From SXRF01 sp039808985 (GTDB lineage: Bacteria; Pseudomonadota; Alphaproteobacteria; Rickettsiales; SXRF01), in assembly GCA_039808985.1 (NCBI GenBank), contig JBDHUC010000005.1:22554-86553 (forward strand): a stretch of 64,000 nt of DNA. The letters are read 5' to 3'. The notes beneath the pieces were generated by a model. That model ran no database searches. It was not told the origin of the DNA and saw nothing but the letters and a program-made list of their open reading frames with translations. The stretch's first letter is position 1; each line of letters starts with the position of its first letter. This document shows, piece after piece, positions 23,884 through 31,515 of this stretch. The position numbers and the translations under genes were made by a program.

Positions 23884-24244
23884 TTTTTTCTGCCGGTTTT
23901 TCTGCTGGTTTTGTTATTGGCTTTGCTTTGCTATGCGCGCCTGGTTTTGCCGCCGGTTTTTCATGCGGGCTTACAAGGCCTACACATTTAGATAGCTTTT
24001 CATCCACCGACCATTCGCAATTGCCGTTTTGCTGGCGTGTGCAATGCGCATCCTTATAGCAGTTTTTAAGCGCTGCTATGGGCTGCTCGCCTTTTTTACA
24101 GGACTGCTCTTTCTTCCCGTATTTTGATACGCATAATTCATTGCTGCAACCAGCAACCTTGCAGGTCAGGCTATTGGTTGCGGCATTGGCTGGCAGCCAT
24201 GCAAACAGGCAGAACAAAATGGCAGATAGCTGGATAATTTTCAT
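23870..24244 (-). CDS. Secreted eight-cysteine-cluster protein
   Basis: 124 residues. A Sec signal peptide (IIQLSAILFCLFAWLPANA, cleavage probably after ANA) is followed by a domain with exactly eight cysteines, C28, C33, C38, C49, C62, C68, C76 and C87, in the pattern C-x4-C-x4-C ... NCYKDAHCTRQQNGNCEW ... C. This resembles the 'eight-cysteine-cluster' domain seen in many proteobacterial exported proteins. The C-terminal 30 residues are a low-complexity PAEKPA/KPITKP tail. The cysteines probably form four disulfides in the periplasm. Function is unknown. It overlaps fnr by the ATGA motif and folD by 14 bases, so it is part of that operon despite an unrelated location. Confidence 0.75.
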   Translation of the reverse strand: MKIIQLSAILFCLFAWLPANAATNSLTCKVAGCSNELCVSKYGKKEQSCKKGEQPIAALKNCYKDAHCTRQQNGNCEWSVDEKLSKCVGLVSPHEKPAAKPGAHSKAKPITKPAEKPAEKNERH

Positions 24245-25251
24245 AATGAAGGCACTCCGCTGGTGGTTGAATATTCAAAATGCAGTACTTCGTCGGGGCG
24301 TGCCAGTTTATGCGCCGCGTGCGCTGCCTGGGCTGCTTCGGCAAAGCCTGAAAGTATCAGTTTAAGCTTGTTTTCATAAGTTGCAATATCCCCGATGGCG
24401 AATATTCCATTTTCGCTGGTTGCCATGGTGGACGGGGTTACGGTTATATGGTTGTTATCCAGGTTCAGTCCCCAATCTGCTATTGGCCCAAGTTCCATCG
24501 ACAAGCCAAAGAAAGGAAGGAGTATATCGGCATCGAGTGCGCGTTTTTCGCCTTCCATAGTGGCGACAATAACTGAGGAAATTCTGCCGTTTTCACCTTC
24601 GAGCGAATCAAGCTGGTATGGTATAACCATCTCGATTTTCCCGCTGGCGGCCAGGGCTTCCAGCTTTGCGGCTGATTCCGGTGCGCAGCGGAATTTTGCA
24701 CGGCGGTGAACCACGTATAGCTTTTCGGTGAGTTCAGATAGCGATATTGCCCAGTCGACCGCGCTATCGCCGCCGCCAGCTATCACAACTTTTTTGCCGC
24801 GGAAATCCTCGCGCCTGCTGACTAAATAAAATACGCTTTTTCCTTCATATTGTTCAAGGTTTTCCATCGGTGGGCGGTTGGGGCCGAACGCACCGCAACC
24901 TGCCGCTATTATTATGGCTTTACAGGTTATTGTGGTGTTTTTGGAAGTTGTTACCTGCCAGCCGGAATCAGTTTTTGTGAGCTTTTCCACTCTTTGCCCC
25001 AGATGATAAGTGGGCGAAAAAGGTGCCGCCTGGGCTTTGAGTTTATCTACCAATTCCTGAGCCAGTATCGAAGGATGGCCGGGAATGTCGTATATCGGCT
25101 TTTCGGGATAAAGCGCTGTGCATTGCCCGCCAGGCCCATCCAGCGCATCGACCACGTGGCAGCGTAGCTTCAGCATTCCGGCCTCAAATATGGTGAAAAG
25201 CCCCACCGGGCCTGCGCCTATAACCACTATATCCGTATCAAAATTTTGCAT
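24241..25251 (-). CDS. Ferredoxin/flavodoxin--NADP+ reductase, thioredoxin-reductase-like
   Basis: 336 residues. The FAD-binding motif GAGPVGLF (12-19), the GGQCTALYPEKPIYDIPG segment and the NADP motif VVIAGGGDSAVDWAISL are seen; the C-terminal FAD loop is GIFAIGDIATYE. It lacks the redox-active CxxC of thioredoxin reductase, which places it in the TrxR-like FNR group (YumC/type 2). It should pass electrons between NADPH and ferredoxin or flavodoxin. The ATG giving MQNFDTDIVVIG is used; upstream in-frame codons run into a palindromic repeat. It is divergent from the thiolase gene. Confidence 0.92.
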   Translation of the reverse strand: MQNFDTDIVVIGAGPVGLFTIFEAGMLKLRCHVVDALDGPGGQCTALYPEKPIYDIPGHPSILAQELVDKLKAQAAPFSPTYHLGQRVEKLTKTDSGWQVTTSKNTTITCKAIIIAAGCGAFGPNRPPMENLEQYEGKSVFYLVSRREDFRGKKVVIAGGGDSAVDWAISLSELTEKLYVVHRRAKFRCAPESAAKLEALAASGKIEMVIPYQLDSLEGENGRISSVIVATMEGEKRALDADILLPFFGLSMELGPIADWGLNLDNNHITVTPSTMATSENGIFAIGDIATYENKLKLILSGFAEAAQAAHAAHKLARPDEVLHFEYSTTSGVPSL

Positions 25252-25337
25252 AACTTTCCTTTTATTTGCCTGATTTGTAGCAAAAACTAACGAAAAAGTA
25301 AGGATTATTTTATATAATTGAAATATTGAAATTGGGT

Positions 25338-25400
25338 TGTCACCCGTACTTGTTACGGGGTCTGTAAGGACCGGATGCCGCAATAAATGCGGCATGACAA
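25338..25400. repeat. Double hairpin before the thiolase gene
   Basis: CACCCGTACTTGTTACGGGG and CCGCAATAAATGCGGCATGA form two adjacent stems, the same layout as 12600-12671. It lies immediately upstream of the thiolase ribosome binding site (GATAAGGAGC) and so probably in its leader. Confidence 0.75.
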
Positions 25401-25423
25401 ATAACTTGAGATAAGGAGCAAAT

Positions 25424-26551
25424 ATGACCACCAGCACCGTAATCTGCGCTTATGTACGCTCACCCTTTACCCCGGCGGGAAAAGGAGAACTGGCGCGTAC
25501 CCGTGGCGATGATATTTTAGCGCAGGTGCTTAAAGGGCTTCTTGGTAAGGTCAAGATCGACCCGGCGCAAATTGAAGATGTGATGGTTGGTTGCGCTTTC
25601 CCCGAAGGCGAGCAGGGCATGAATATAGGCCGTATGGTAGCTTTGCAGGCCGGGCTTCCGGTTAGTGTCGGCGGCGCTACGGTAAACCGTTTCTGCGGTT
25701 CGTCGATGGAGGCTATCCATATCAACGCGGCTAAGATAGCTTTTGGCGCTGGCGAGGTTTATATTGCTGGCGGCGTGGAATCCATGTCACGCGTGCCGAT
25801 GGGTGGATTCAACCCGCTGCCCAGCCCGGCTTTATATAGCGCATTACCTACGGCTTATATGTCTATGGGGCTTACTGCCGAGCAGGTTTGCAAAAAGCTT
25901 TCCATACCACGCGCCAGACAGGAAGAATTCGCCCTTAAAAGCCACCAGAAAGCAGCCAGGGCAGATTTCTCGGATGAAATTATAGGAATTAAAACAAAAG
26001 CCGGGGTGGTTACAAAAGATGGTTGTATCCGCGCTGAAACCACGCTGGAAAAAATGGCTGAGCTTAAGCCTGCGTTTGATGCTGGTGGCACGGTGACGGC
26101 GGCTACCTCGTCGCCGGTGACGGACGGCGCTGCGGCAGTGCTGGTTTGCAGCGAGGATTACGCGAAAAAGAACGGATTGCCGATTTTAGCGCGGATAAAA
26201 AGTTTTGCGACATCGGGAATCACCCCGGAAATAATGGGGCTGGGGCCGGTGGAAGCCAGCAAAAAGGCGCTCGCAAGGGCAGGGCTTAAAATTTCCGACA
26301 TTGATATTGTTGAGCTTAATGAGGCTTTTGCAGTGCAGGCGCTCGGCGTGATACAGGAGCTGGGGCTGGATGAAAGCAAAATAAATTTAGATGGCGGGGC
26401 GATAGCCCTTGGCCACCCGCTTGGCGCATCAGGCGCGCGCATTACCGGCAAAGCCGCGCAGCTATTGCAAAAACATGGCAAGAAATATGCGCTGGCGACT
26501 CAGTGTATTGGCGGCGGGCAGGGGATCGCTACTCTATTGGAGGCAGTATAG
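25424..26551 (+). CDS. Thiolase (acetyl-CoA acyltransferase / acetyltransferase)
   Basis: 375 residues. The acyl-accepting cysteine is in NRFCGSSMEAI, the histidine in GGAIALGHPLGASGARI, and the second cysteine in ATQCIGGGQGIATLLEA. VELNEAFAVQALGV is also typical. It is a little shorter than FadA or AtoB through a trimmed loop region around residues 125-145. It could degrade beta-ketoacyl-CoA or condense acetyl-CoA; no fadB neighbour is present to decide. It starts with a strong AAGGAG site. Confidence 0.92.
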   Translation: MTTSTVICAYVRSPFTPAGKGELARTRGDDILAQVLKGLLGKVKIDPAQIEDVMVGCAFPEGEQGMNIGRMVALQAGLPVSVGGATVNRFCGSSMEAIHINAAKIAFGAGEVYIAGGVESMSRVPMGGFNPLPSPALYSALPTAYMSMGLTAEQVCKKLSIPRARQEEFALKSHQKAARADFSDEIIGIKTKAGVVTKDGCIRAETTLEKMAELKPAFDAGGTVTAATSSPVTDGAAAVLVCSEDYAKKNGLPILARIKSFATSGITPEIMGLGPVEASKKALARAGLKISDIDIVELNEAFAVQALGVIQELGLDESKINLDGGAIALGHPLGASGARITGKAAQLLQKHGKKYALATQCIGGGQGIATLLEAV

Positions 26552-26624
26552 TTACTAGTTACCAGTTACTAGTTACCAGTTACTAGAAGAAAATACACAA
26601 GTAACTAGTAACAAGTAACTACCT
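26552..26624. repeat. TAGTTACCAG tandem foldback downstream of the thiolase
   Basis: GTTACTAGTTACCAGTTACT units are repeated on the left and GTAACTAGTAACAAGTAACT on the right, so the tract folds into a long stem around AAGAAAATACACAA. It lies between the convergent thiolase and fumC genes and may terminate both. Confidence 0.8.
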
Positions 26625-26626
26625 TC

Positions 26627-28051
26627 CTAGCTCGGGGCCAGCATGGTTTCTGGTTTTACCCACTGGTCGAACTGCTCGGAGGTGAGCAGGCCCAGAGCAA
26701 TCCCGGCTTCTTTTAATGACGTGCCTTCCTTATGCGCTTTTTTGGCGATCTTGGCGGCATTGTCATAACCGATATGCGGATTTAAGCTTGTCACCAGCAT
26801 CAGCGATTCATTCATCAGTTTGGTGATGCGTTCCTTGTTGGCCTCGATTCCGGCCACGCAATTATCGGTGAAACTCACGGCGCTGTCGGCCAGCAGGCGG
26901 ATGGATTGCAGCACATTATAAATAATCACCGGCTTGAAAACATTGAGTTCGAAATGGCCGTTGCTGCCGCCGATGGTAACGGTTACGTGGTTGCCCATAA
27001 CCTGCGCGCAGACCATGGTCATGGCCTCGGACTGGGTGGGATTCACCTTGCCTGGCATGATGGAGCTGCCCGGCTCGTTTTCCGGCAGTGACAATTCGCC
27101 AAGGCCGCAGCGTGGGCCGGAGCCGAGCAGGCGGATGTCGTTTGCTATTTTCATGAGCGCTGCCGCCGCGGTGTTCAGGCCACCGGACAGGGCAACCAAC
27201 TGGTCATGCGTTGCGAGATAAGCGAATTTGTTAGGTGCGGTTTCGAATGGAAGTTTGGTTATGCTAGCCACTTCCTTCGCAAAGGCTTCAGCGAAGCCTT
27301 TTTTGGCATTAAGACCGGTTCCGACTGCGGTTCCGCCTTGCGCAAGATAGCGAACCGGGTAGGCAAGGGCATCAATATCCAGCATCTTAAGCAGATATTC
27401 CATCTGCGTTACATAGCCGGAAAATTCCTGCCCCAGTGTCAGCGGGGTTGCATCCTGAAGGTGGGTGCGGCCAATCTTGATGATGTCCTTGAATTCTTCC
27501 TGCTTCTTATGCAGCGCATCACGCAGGTGCTTGAAAGCGGGCAGGAGCCTGTGTTTCATCTCGATGAGGGCGGCGATGTGCATCGCTGTTGGGAAAGAAT
27601 CGTTGGAGGACTGCCCCATATTCACATGATCGTTGGGATGTACCGGTTTTTTACTGCCCATTGTCCCGCCCATCATTTCGATGGCGCGGTTGGAGATTAC
27701 TTCGTTGACGTTCATGTTGGTCTGGGTGCCGGAACCGGTTTGCCAGACGACGAGGGGGAAATTGCCATCGAGCTTACCGTCTATCACTTCCTGCGCGGCC
27801 TCGATTATCTTTTCGCCGATGGTTTTATCAAGCACGCCAAGCTGCATGTTCACGCGGGCAGCGGCAAGTTTCAATATGCCAAAAGCGGTGATGAGTGGTT
27901 TAGGCATGGTTTCGCCGCCGATCTTGAAATTCTGGAGGCTGCGCTGGGTCTGGGCGCCCCAGTATTTGTCAGAGGCTACTTCGATATTGCCAAAAGAATC
28001 GGATTCAGTGCGGGTTTCCGGTTTCTGGTTTTTAGTTGCTGGCGATTGCAT
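26627..28051 (-). CDS. fumC: Fumarase class II
   Basis: TCA-cycle hydratase of fumarate/malate. 474 residues. Seen: TGSGTQTNMNVNEVISNRA, the substrate-binding HPNDHVNMGQSSNDSFPTA, GRTHLQDATPLTLGQE, and the signature GSSIMPGKVNPTQSEAM. The first dozen residues (QSPATKNQKPET) are not family sequence and are encoded by an AGCAACCAG-type repeat overlapping the 5' end; the native protein probably began near TRTESDSFG, but no other start codon is evident. Confidence 0.96.
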   Translation of the reverse strand: MQSPATKNQKPETRTESDSFGNIEVASDKYWGAQTQRSLQNFKIGGETMPKPLITAFGILKLAAARVNMQLGVLDKTIGEKIIEAAQEVIDGKLDGNFPLVVWQTGSGTQTNMNVNEVISNRAIEMMGGTMGSKKPVHPNDHVNMGQSSNDSFPTAMHIAALIEMKHRLLPAFKHLRDALHKKQEEFKDIIKIGRTHLQDATPLTLGQEFSGYVTQMEYLLKMLDIDALAYPVRYLAQGGTAVGTGLNAKKGFAEAFAKEVASITKLPFETAPNKFAYLATHDQLVALSGGLNTAAAALMKIANDIRLLGSGPRCGLGELSLPENEPGSSIMPGKVNPTQSEAMTMVCAQVMGNHVTVTIGGSNGHFELNVFKPVIIYNVLQSIRLLADSAVSFTDNCVAGIEANKERITKLMNESLMLVTSLNPHIGYDNAAKIAKKAHKEGTSLKEAGIALGLLTSEQFDQWVKPETMLAPS

Positions 28052-28126
28052 AATTACTCCGTTGCTGATTAGGGTTGCCTACTTTTAAACCAGCAACCAG
28101 TAACTAGCAACCAGTAACTAGTAACA
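28013..28126. repeat. Foldback overlapping the fumC 5' end
   Basis: GGTTTCTGGTTTTTAGTTGC and TGG inside fumC are complementary to CCAGCAACCAGTAACTAGCA on the other side of the start codon. It is the same family as 26552-26624, so fumC has members of this family at both ends. Confidence 0.7.
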
Positions 28127-28128
28127 CT

Positions 28129-28791
28129 CTAAATTTCAGCGAGCAGCCTGTCGATTTCGTCCTGGGAAGTTCCCTGGCCGGTAAGCTGCGGCCCGTTGAG
28201 CAGATCCTTGTCATCTTTAGGGAGCACGATATTTTTAGGGTCGGCAACCACAACCTGAGGGGCGGGGTCAGCGTCTTCTGCGCCGAAAAGATTGTTAAGT
28301 TTATCAACGCGGTCTTCTATATTGCCAAGAAGGGTGATAACTTTGCGGATGCGCTGCCCGGTTATATCCTGGAAAGTGCAGGAGTCGTATATAATAGTGG
28401 TTGCGTCCATGATTTTCTGCTCTTTATCACCGCCGATACCGCCTGCTGCGTTTTGCACTACATCGGCTGCGTCCATTATCTTGTTGGTGGCTTCTTCAGT
28501 AGCTTTTACCACTTCTTCCAGATGCAGCGAGGCGTCATGTATCGCGTCTTCGGCCTTGGCATTGGTCTGTATGGCAAAAATCTCGCTTTTCGCATCGACA
28601 ATATATTTTGCAAGCTTTGCTATTTCCTGGTGCACGAAATTATCGGCAACACTGTTATTGGGGTTTAGCGAACCCGCCATTTTCATGAAAATACCGCCTA
28701 CATCTTCCAATGTTATATCACCTTTTTTTTCGCGGGTTTTTATCATGCTGGTTAGCAATGTCCGCCCAAGTGTTGACTGCATGTCATTCAT
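28129..28791 (-). CDS. cheZ: Chemotaxis phosphatase CheZ
   Basis: 220 residues, largely helical. The diagnostic CheZ signature is FQDITGQRIRKVITLL, where the glutamine of GQR is the catalytic residue that speeds CheY-P dephosphorylation. A long coiled hairpin precedes it (about 60-130), and the C-terminal SQDEIDRLLAEI helix matches the CheY-docking peptide. It follows cheY by 36 bases on the same strand. Confidence 0.92.
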   Translation of the reverse strand: MNDMQSTLGRTLLTSMIKTREKKGDITLEDVGGIFMKMAGSLNPNNSVADNFVHQEIAKLAKYIVDAKSEIFAIQTNAKAEDAIHDASLHLEEVVKATEEATNKIMDAADVVQNAAGGIGGDKEQKIMDATTIIYDSCTFQDITGQRIRKVITLLGNIEDRVDKLNNLFGAEDADPAPQVVVADPKNIVLPKDDKDLLNGPQLTGQGTSQDEIDRLLAEI

Positions 28792-28827
28792 ATACTGCTC
28801 CTGTTGTGTATTTTTTTATAATCTGCC

Positions 28828-29214
28828 CTAGAATTCGCCTATTACGCTGGTCATCTTGGTTTTAAGCGTTTCGGCGTTGAATGGCTTTACAATATAGTTG
28901 CTGACACCAGCCTGCTTGGCCGCGATTACGTTTTCAGGTTTGCTTTCCGCCGTTACCATGATGAATGGTGTGTTTTTCAGCGCAGCATTGCCGCGAACAA
29001 GCTTTAAAAGCTCCATGCCGGTCATTGGTTCCATGTTCCAGTCGGATATAACAAGCCCTGCTGGTTTTTCCTGAAGCTTTTTGAAAGCCTCGCCGCCATC
29101 GGCTGCTTCTTCCACATTGTCAAACCCTAACTGCTTGAGCAGGTTTTTAATGATACGACGCATGGTGCTGTAATCATCTACCACAAGGATGTGCATTGCT
29201 TTATCTACTGACAT
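28828..29214 (-). CDS. cheY: Chemotaxis response regulator CheY
   Basis: 128-residue single receiver domain with D13-D14 (VVDDYSTMR), the phosphoacceptor D58 in VISDWNMEPMTG, the switch threonine in IMVTAES, and the lysine in NYIVKPFNAETL. It binds the flagellar motor switch. Together with cheZ this predicts motility, although the flagellar genes are outside the window. A TTAA-N7-TTAA box lies 66 bases upstream. Confidence 0.96.
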   Translation of the reverse strand: MSVDKAMHILVVDDYSTMRRIIKNLLKQLGFDNVEEAADGGEAFKKLQEKPAGLVISDWNMEPMTGMELLKLVRGNAALKNTPFIMVTAESKPENVIAAKQAGVSNYIVKPFNAETLKTKMTSVIGEF

Positions 29215-29279
29215 AGTTCCGACCTAATAATAAGATTTAACAAAATAACAAAACTTAATCCTACTTTAGCCCAGATGTT

Positions 29280-29294
29280 TTAATGGAAGGTTAA
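29280..29294. promoter_or_regulatory. TTAA-N7-TTAA box between cheY and plsC, candidate CtrA site
   Basis: TTAATGGAAGGTTAA: two TTAA half-sites seven bases apart. CtrA controls chemotaxis and flagellar genes in many alphaproteobacteria, which fits cheY. The final C of the consensus is missing in one orientation but TTAACC appears in the other. Binding is inferred. Confidence 0.4.
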
Positions 29295-29432
29295 AGCCGA
29301 TAATAATTGTAGATTTTCTTGTATATGGCTGAAAAGCCCGGAAATGCTGGTGTTTGCGGCTATATTCAGAGTAAATTAACCAATTATAATGTATAATAAA
29401 AGCCTATATATGATTGATATGCGCGAATATTT

Positions 29433-30062
29433 ATGAATGTAAATTTTGACCTGAGTGGTTTGTATCGCAAGATTGTCCATGGCCTGACACGCTTTGTTTA
29501 CCGCCCGCATTACATAGGGCTGGAAAATATCCCAAGAACTGGCGGCGCTATTCTTATCAGCAACCATGTGTCGTATGTTGACGGGCCGATTATTGATGCT
29601 GGGGTTTTTGCCCAGTGTGGCCGCCCGGTGCGCTATGTTATAGATGCGGATATTTACCAGTTGCCGGGAGTGCATGATTTAATGAAACGCGCGCGCGCAA
29701 TTCCCATAACCTCCAACCGTAAAAGCGTTGAGGCTGCCTTTGATGCTATCTCGCAGGGGCTTAGGGCTGGGGATCTGATATGTATTTTTCCAGAAGGGTT
29801 TTTGACATTTACCGGCGGTCTTGGGCGCTTCCGGCCTGGTATTGAGTGGATAATCCGCTGTGACCCGGTTGTGGTGGTTCCGCTTTCGCTATCGGGGCTG
29901 TGGGGCAGTGTGTTCTCACGCAAATACCGTGGCTCGTGGCGCAGGCTTATACCGCGTAACCCATGGCAGAAGGTTGTTGTGAAATGCGGCCCGGCAATAG
30001 AGCCGCAAAAGGTGGATGTGAACAACCTTCAGGAAATTGTGCTGCGCCTTAAATATTCCTGA
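29433..30062 (+). CDS. plsC: 1-acyl-sn-glycerol-3-phosphate acyltransferase family protein
   Basis: 209 residues. The acyltransferase motifs are H45-x4-D50 (NHVSYVDGP), the phosphate-binding region around ITSNRKS, and CIFPEGFLT. The family moves an acyl chain to lysophosphatidic acid or to related lipids at the cytoplasmic membrane face. It may be a specialised acyltransferase (for example for lysophospholipid remodelling), since the N-terminus lacks a clear membrane segment. Confidence 0.82.
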   Translation: MNVNFDLSGLYRKIVHGLTRFVYRPHYIGLENIPRTGGAILISNHVSYVDGPIIDAGVFAQCGRPVRYVIDADIYQLPGVHDLMKRARAIPITSNRKSVEAAFDAISQGLRAGDLICIFPEGFLTFTGGLGRFRPGIEWIIRCDPVVVVPLSLSGLWGSVFSRKYRGSWRRLIPRNPWQKVVVKCGPAIEPQKVDVNNLQEIVLRLKYS

Positions 30063-30069
30063 GAATGTT

Positions 30070-31383
30070 CTAGCGGGCCTGGCCTTGGCTAATACCTTGG
30101 GTATCACGTGCAGGCTGCGGAATAGTCGTAGCGCCGGTAGCTGTAGACGAACCATTCTGCAGGGCTGCTGCCAATTCTACGTTTTTCCTGTACGATGCTA
30201 CCTGGGTTTCATACTGATTTACAATAATAGGTGTGTTACGTGCAGTTTCTTGTATGTTTTTGTATGTTTCTACTAGTATTGGTGCAAGTAATTGCTGATT
30301 GTGTTTATCTGTAGCGAAAACTTGCATTTTCTGCAATTCTTCAATTGACTTCACATAATAGGAACCTTTTTCTTTTTCTGTTGCTTCAAGGTTTTTTCCT
30401 AATTTATTCATGTATTCTATAGCGCCTTGAGAGGCAATTGCAGCTTCACTCATCCTGTTTTCTGTAATCAGGTTGGCAATTGCGTTCTGTGCCGCTTTAC
30501 TCCATGATTCATCTATTTTAGACCATTTGCCAAATGTAGTGCCTGCTGCATCATGCAATGGAACCAAATCCCCTATATTTTTTACGCTTCCTTCAGGGCC
30601 GTAATCATGGTTAAAGTACTTATTCGCCTTTCCTTTTATAAATTTTGGCAGTTCTTCATCTTTATTATACAGGCCAATAGTCTGCTGCAGCATTTCTATC
30701 TGCTGTAATGGAGACGCCTTTGCCCATACATCTTTATGCTTGCTTGCGCCTATTTCCGCTAAAGAATCCGGAATTGCCGGAACGTTTAACGAAATTACTG
30801 GTGGTATAGGCGCCCCGCGATCTGATTGTTCCTTTGCAGCAGGGCCAGATGCTGCATTATTCCATACTTCAATGGATTGGCCAAACTGCATTCCGACTCG
30901 CATCTGCCGTAATACTGACTCCTTATTGGCCCTATCCTGATCAACACTTCTTGTGGCTAAGTTGGCGGATGATTCTAAAACATTAGAAAGCTGGGAAAAT
31001 TTCTCTGGGGCAGTTGTTATCTCTGAGGTAATAATAAGTGAATTAGGGTGAAGGATTTTTAAACCATTTTTGATTTGCTCAGTCGGCGTGTCAGTGGCAG
31101 GGGAAAGGGGTTTTTCTGGGCTCAAAAAATCCTTCACAGTATCAACGCCTTTATCCATCCAGCCTTTTATCTTGCTGCCCATGCCGAAAGCGTATTTATC
31201 GGCGAAATCCTTTGCTCCATCGCTTACCGTGAAGATGGTGCCGAGGGTAACTACGGCAAGGGCCGCGTAGAATGCCGCTTTCACGCCGGTCCACAGCATG
31301 CTTCCTATATTGCCGAGGAAAGAACTTTCCTGCTGTGGCTGATAATATTCATCATCGCTTTTACCAAATCCAAGGAATGCCAT
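30070..31383 (-). CDS. Membrane-anchored protein of unknown family, paralogue A
   Basis: 437 residues. The N-terminus reads FLGFGKSDDEYYQPQQESSF, followed by one hydrophobic segment (about 33-55, VKAAFYAALAVVTLGTIFTV) and the soluble remainder. The first 90 residues align with the product of the next gene upstream: FGxxDD-x-YQPQ, SFL, a membrane segment ending in VVTL, SD-x-A-x-D and GSKI. The rest is helical, mostly charged, with a C-terminal low-complexity tail (GSSTATGATTIPQPARD). I do not recognise the family. Topology is likely a short cytosolic N-tail and large periplasmic domain, or the reverse. It is preceded at 70 bases by a 31-base element also present before paralogue B. Confidence 0.78.
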   Translation of the reverse strand: MAFLGFGKSDDEYYQPQQESSFLGNIGSMLWTGVKAAFYAALAVVTLGTIFTVSDGAKDFADKYAFGMGSKIKGWMDKGVDTVKDFLSPEKPLSPATDTPTEQIKNGLKILHPNSLIITSEITTAPEKFSQLSNVLESSANLATRSVDQDRANKESVLRQMRVGMQFGQSIEVWNNAASGPAAKEQSDRGAPIPPVISLNVPAIPDSLAEIGASKHKDVWAKASPLQQIEMLQQTIGLYNKDEELPKFIKGKANKYFNHDYGPEGSVKNIGDLVPLHDAAGTTFGKWSKIDESWSKAAQNAIANLITENRMSEAAIASQGAIEYMNKLGKNLEATEKEKGSYYVKSIEELQKMQVFATDKHNQQLLAPILVETYKNIQETARNTPIIVNQYETQVASYRKNVELAAALQNGSSTATGATTIPQPARDTQGISQGQAR

Positions 31384-31453
31384 TTATTTATTCTCCAAAC
31401 ACTCTGGTTATATTATTACACACTACACATAATGCCATAAATCGCGGAATTTT

Positions 31454-31484
31454 GTGTGAAGATTTTGTGACTCCTTGTGTGACA
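31454..31484 (-). promoter_or_regulatory. 31-base element with three TGTGA repeats, before paralogue A
   Basis: On the plus strand the TGTGA units start at element positions 2, 13 and 25, that is 11 and 12 bases apart. 29 of 31 bases match the copy at 33369-33399. It sits 70 bases upstream of the start codon. Direct repeats at about 11-base spacing are typical for OmpR/PhoB-family regulators. Confidence 0.65.
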
Positions 31485-31515
31485 ATATCCTGTTTTGCAT
31501 AAAACATTGAAAATA

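Noticed and set aside
24241..25437. Thioredoxin reductase assignment
   Set aside because: No CxxC redox pair; the sequence fits the TrxR-like ferredoxin-NADP reductase group.
26552..26624. CRISPR-like array of TAGTTACCAG units
   Set aside because: Units are short and head-to-head without unique spacers; no cas genes. It is a foldback tract.
27206..28072. 288-residue open frame opposite fumC
   Set aside because: Shadow frame on the complementary strand of a strongly conserved gene; its protein has no recognisable family character.
29395..29432. Insertion sequence or transposase remnants
   Set aside because: No transposase motifs anywhere in the window; repeats are short palindromes without such genes, apart from the GIY-YIG relic.
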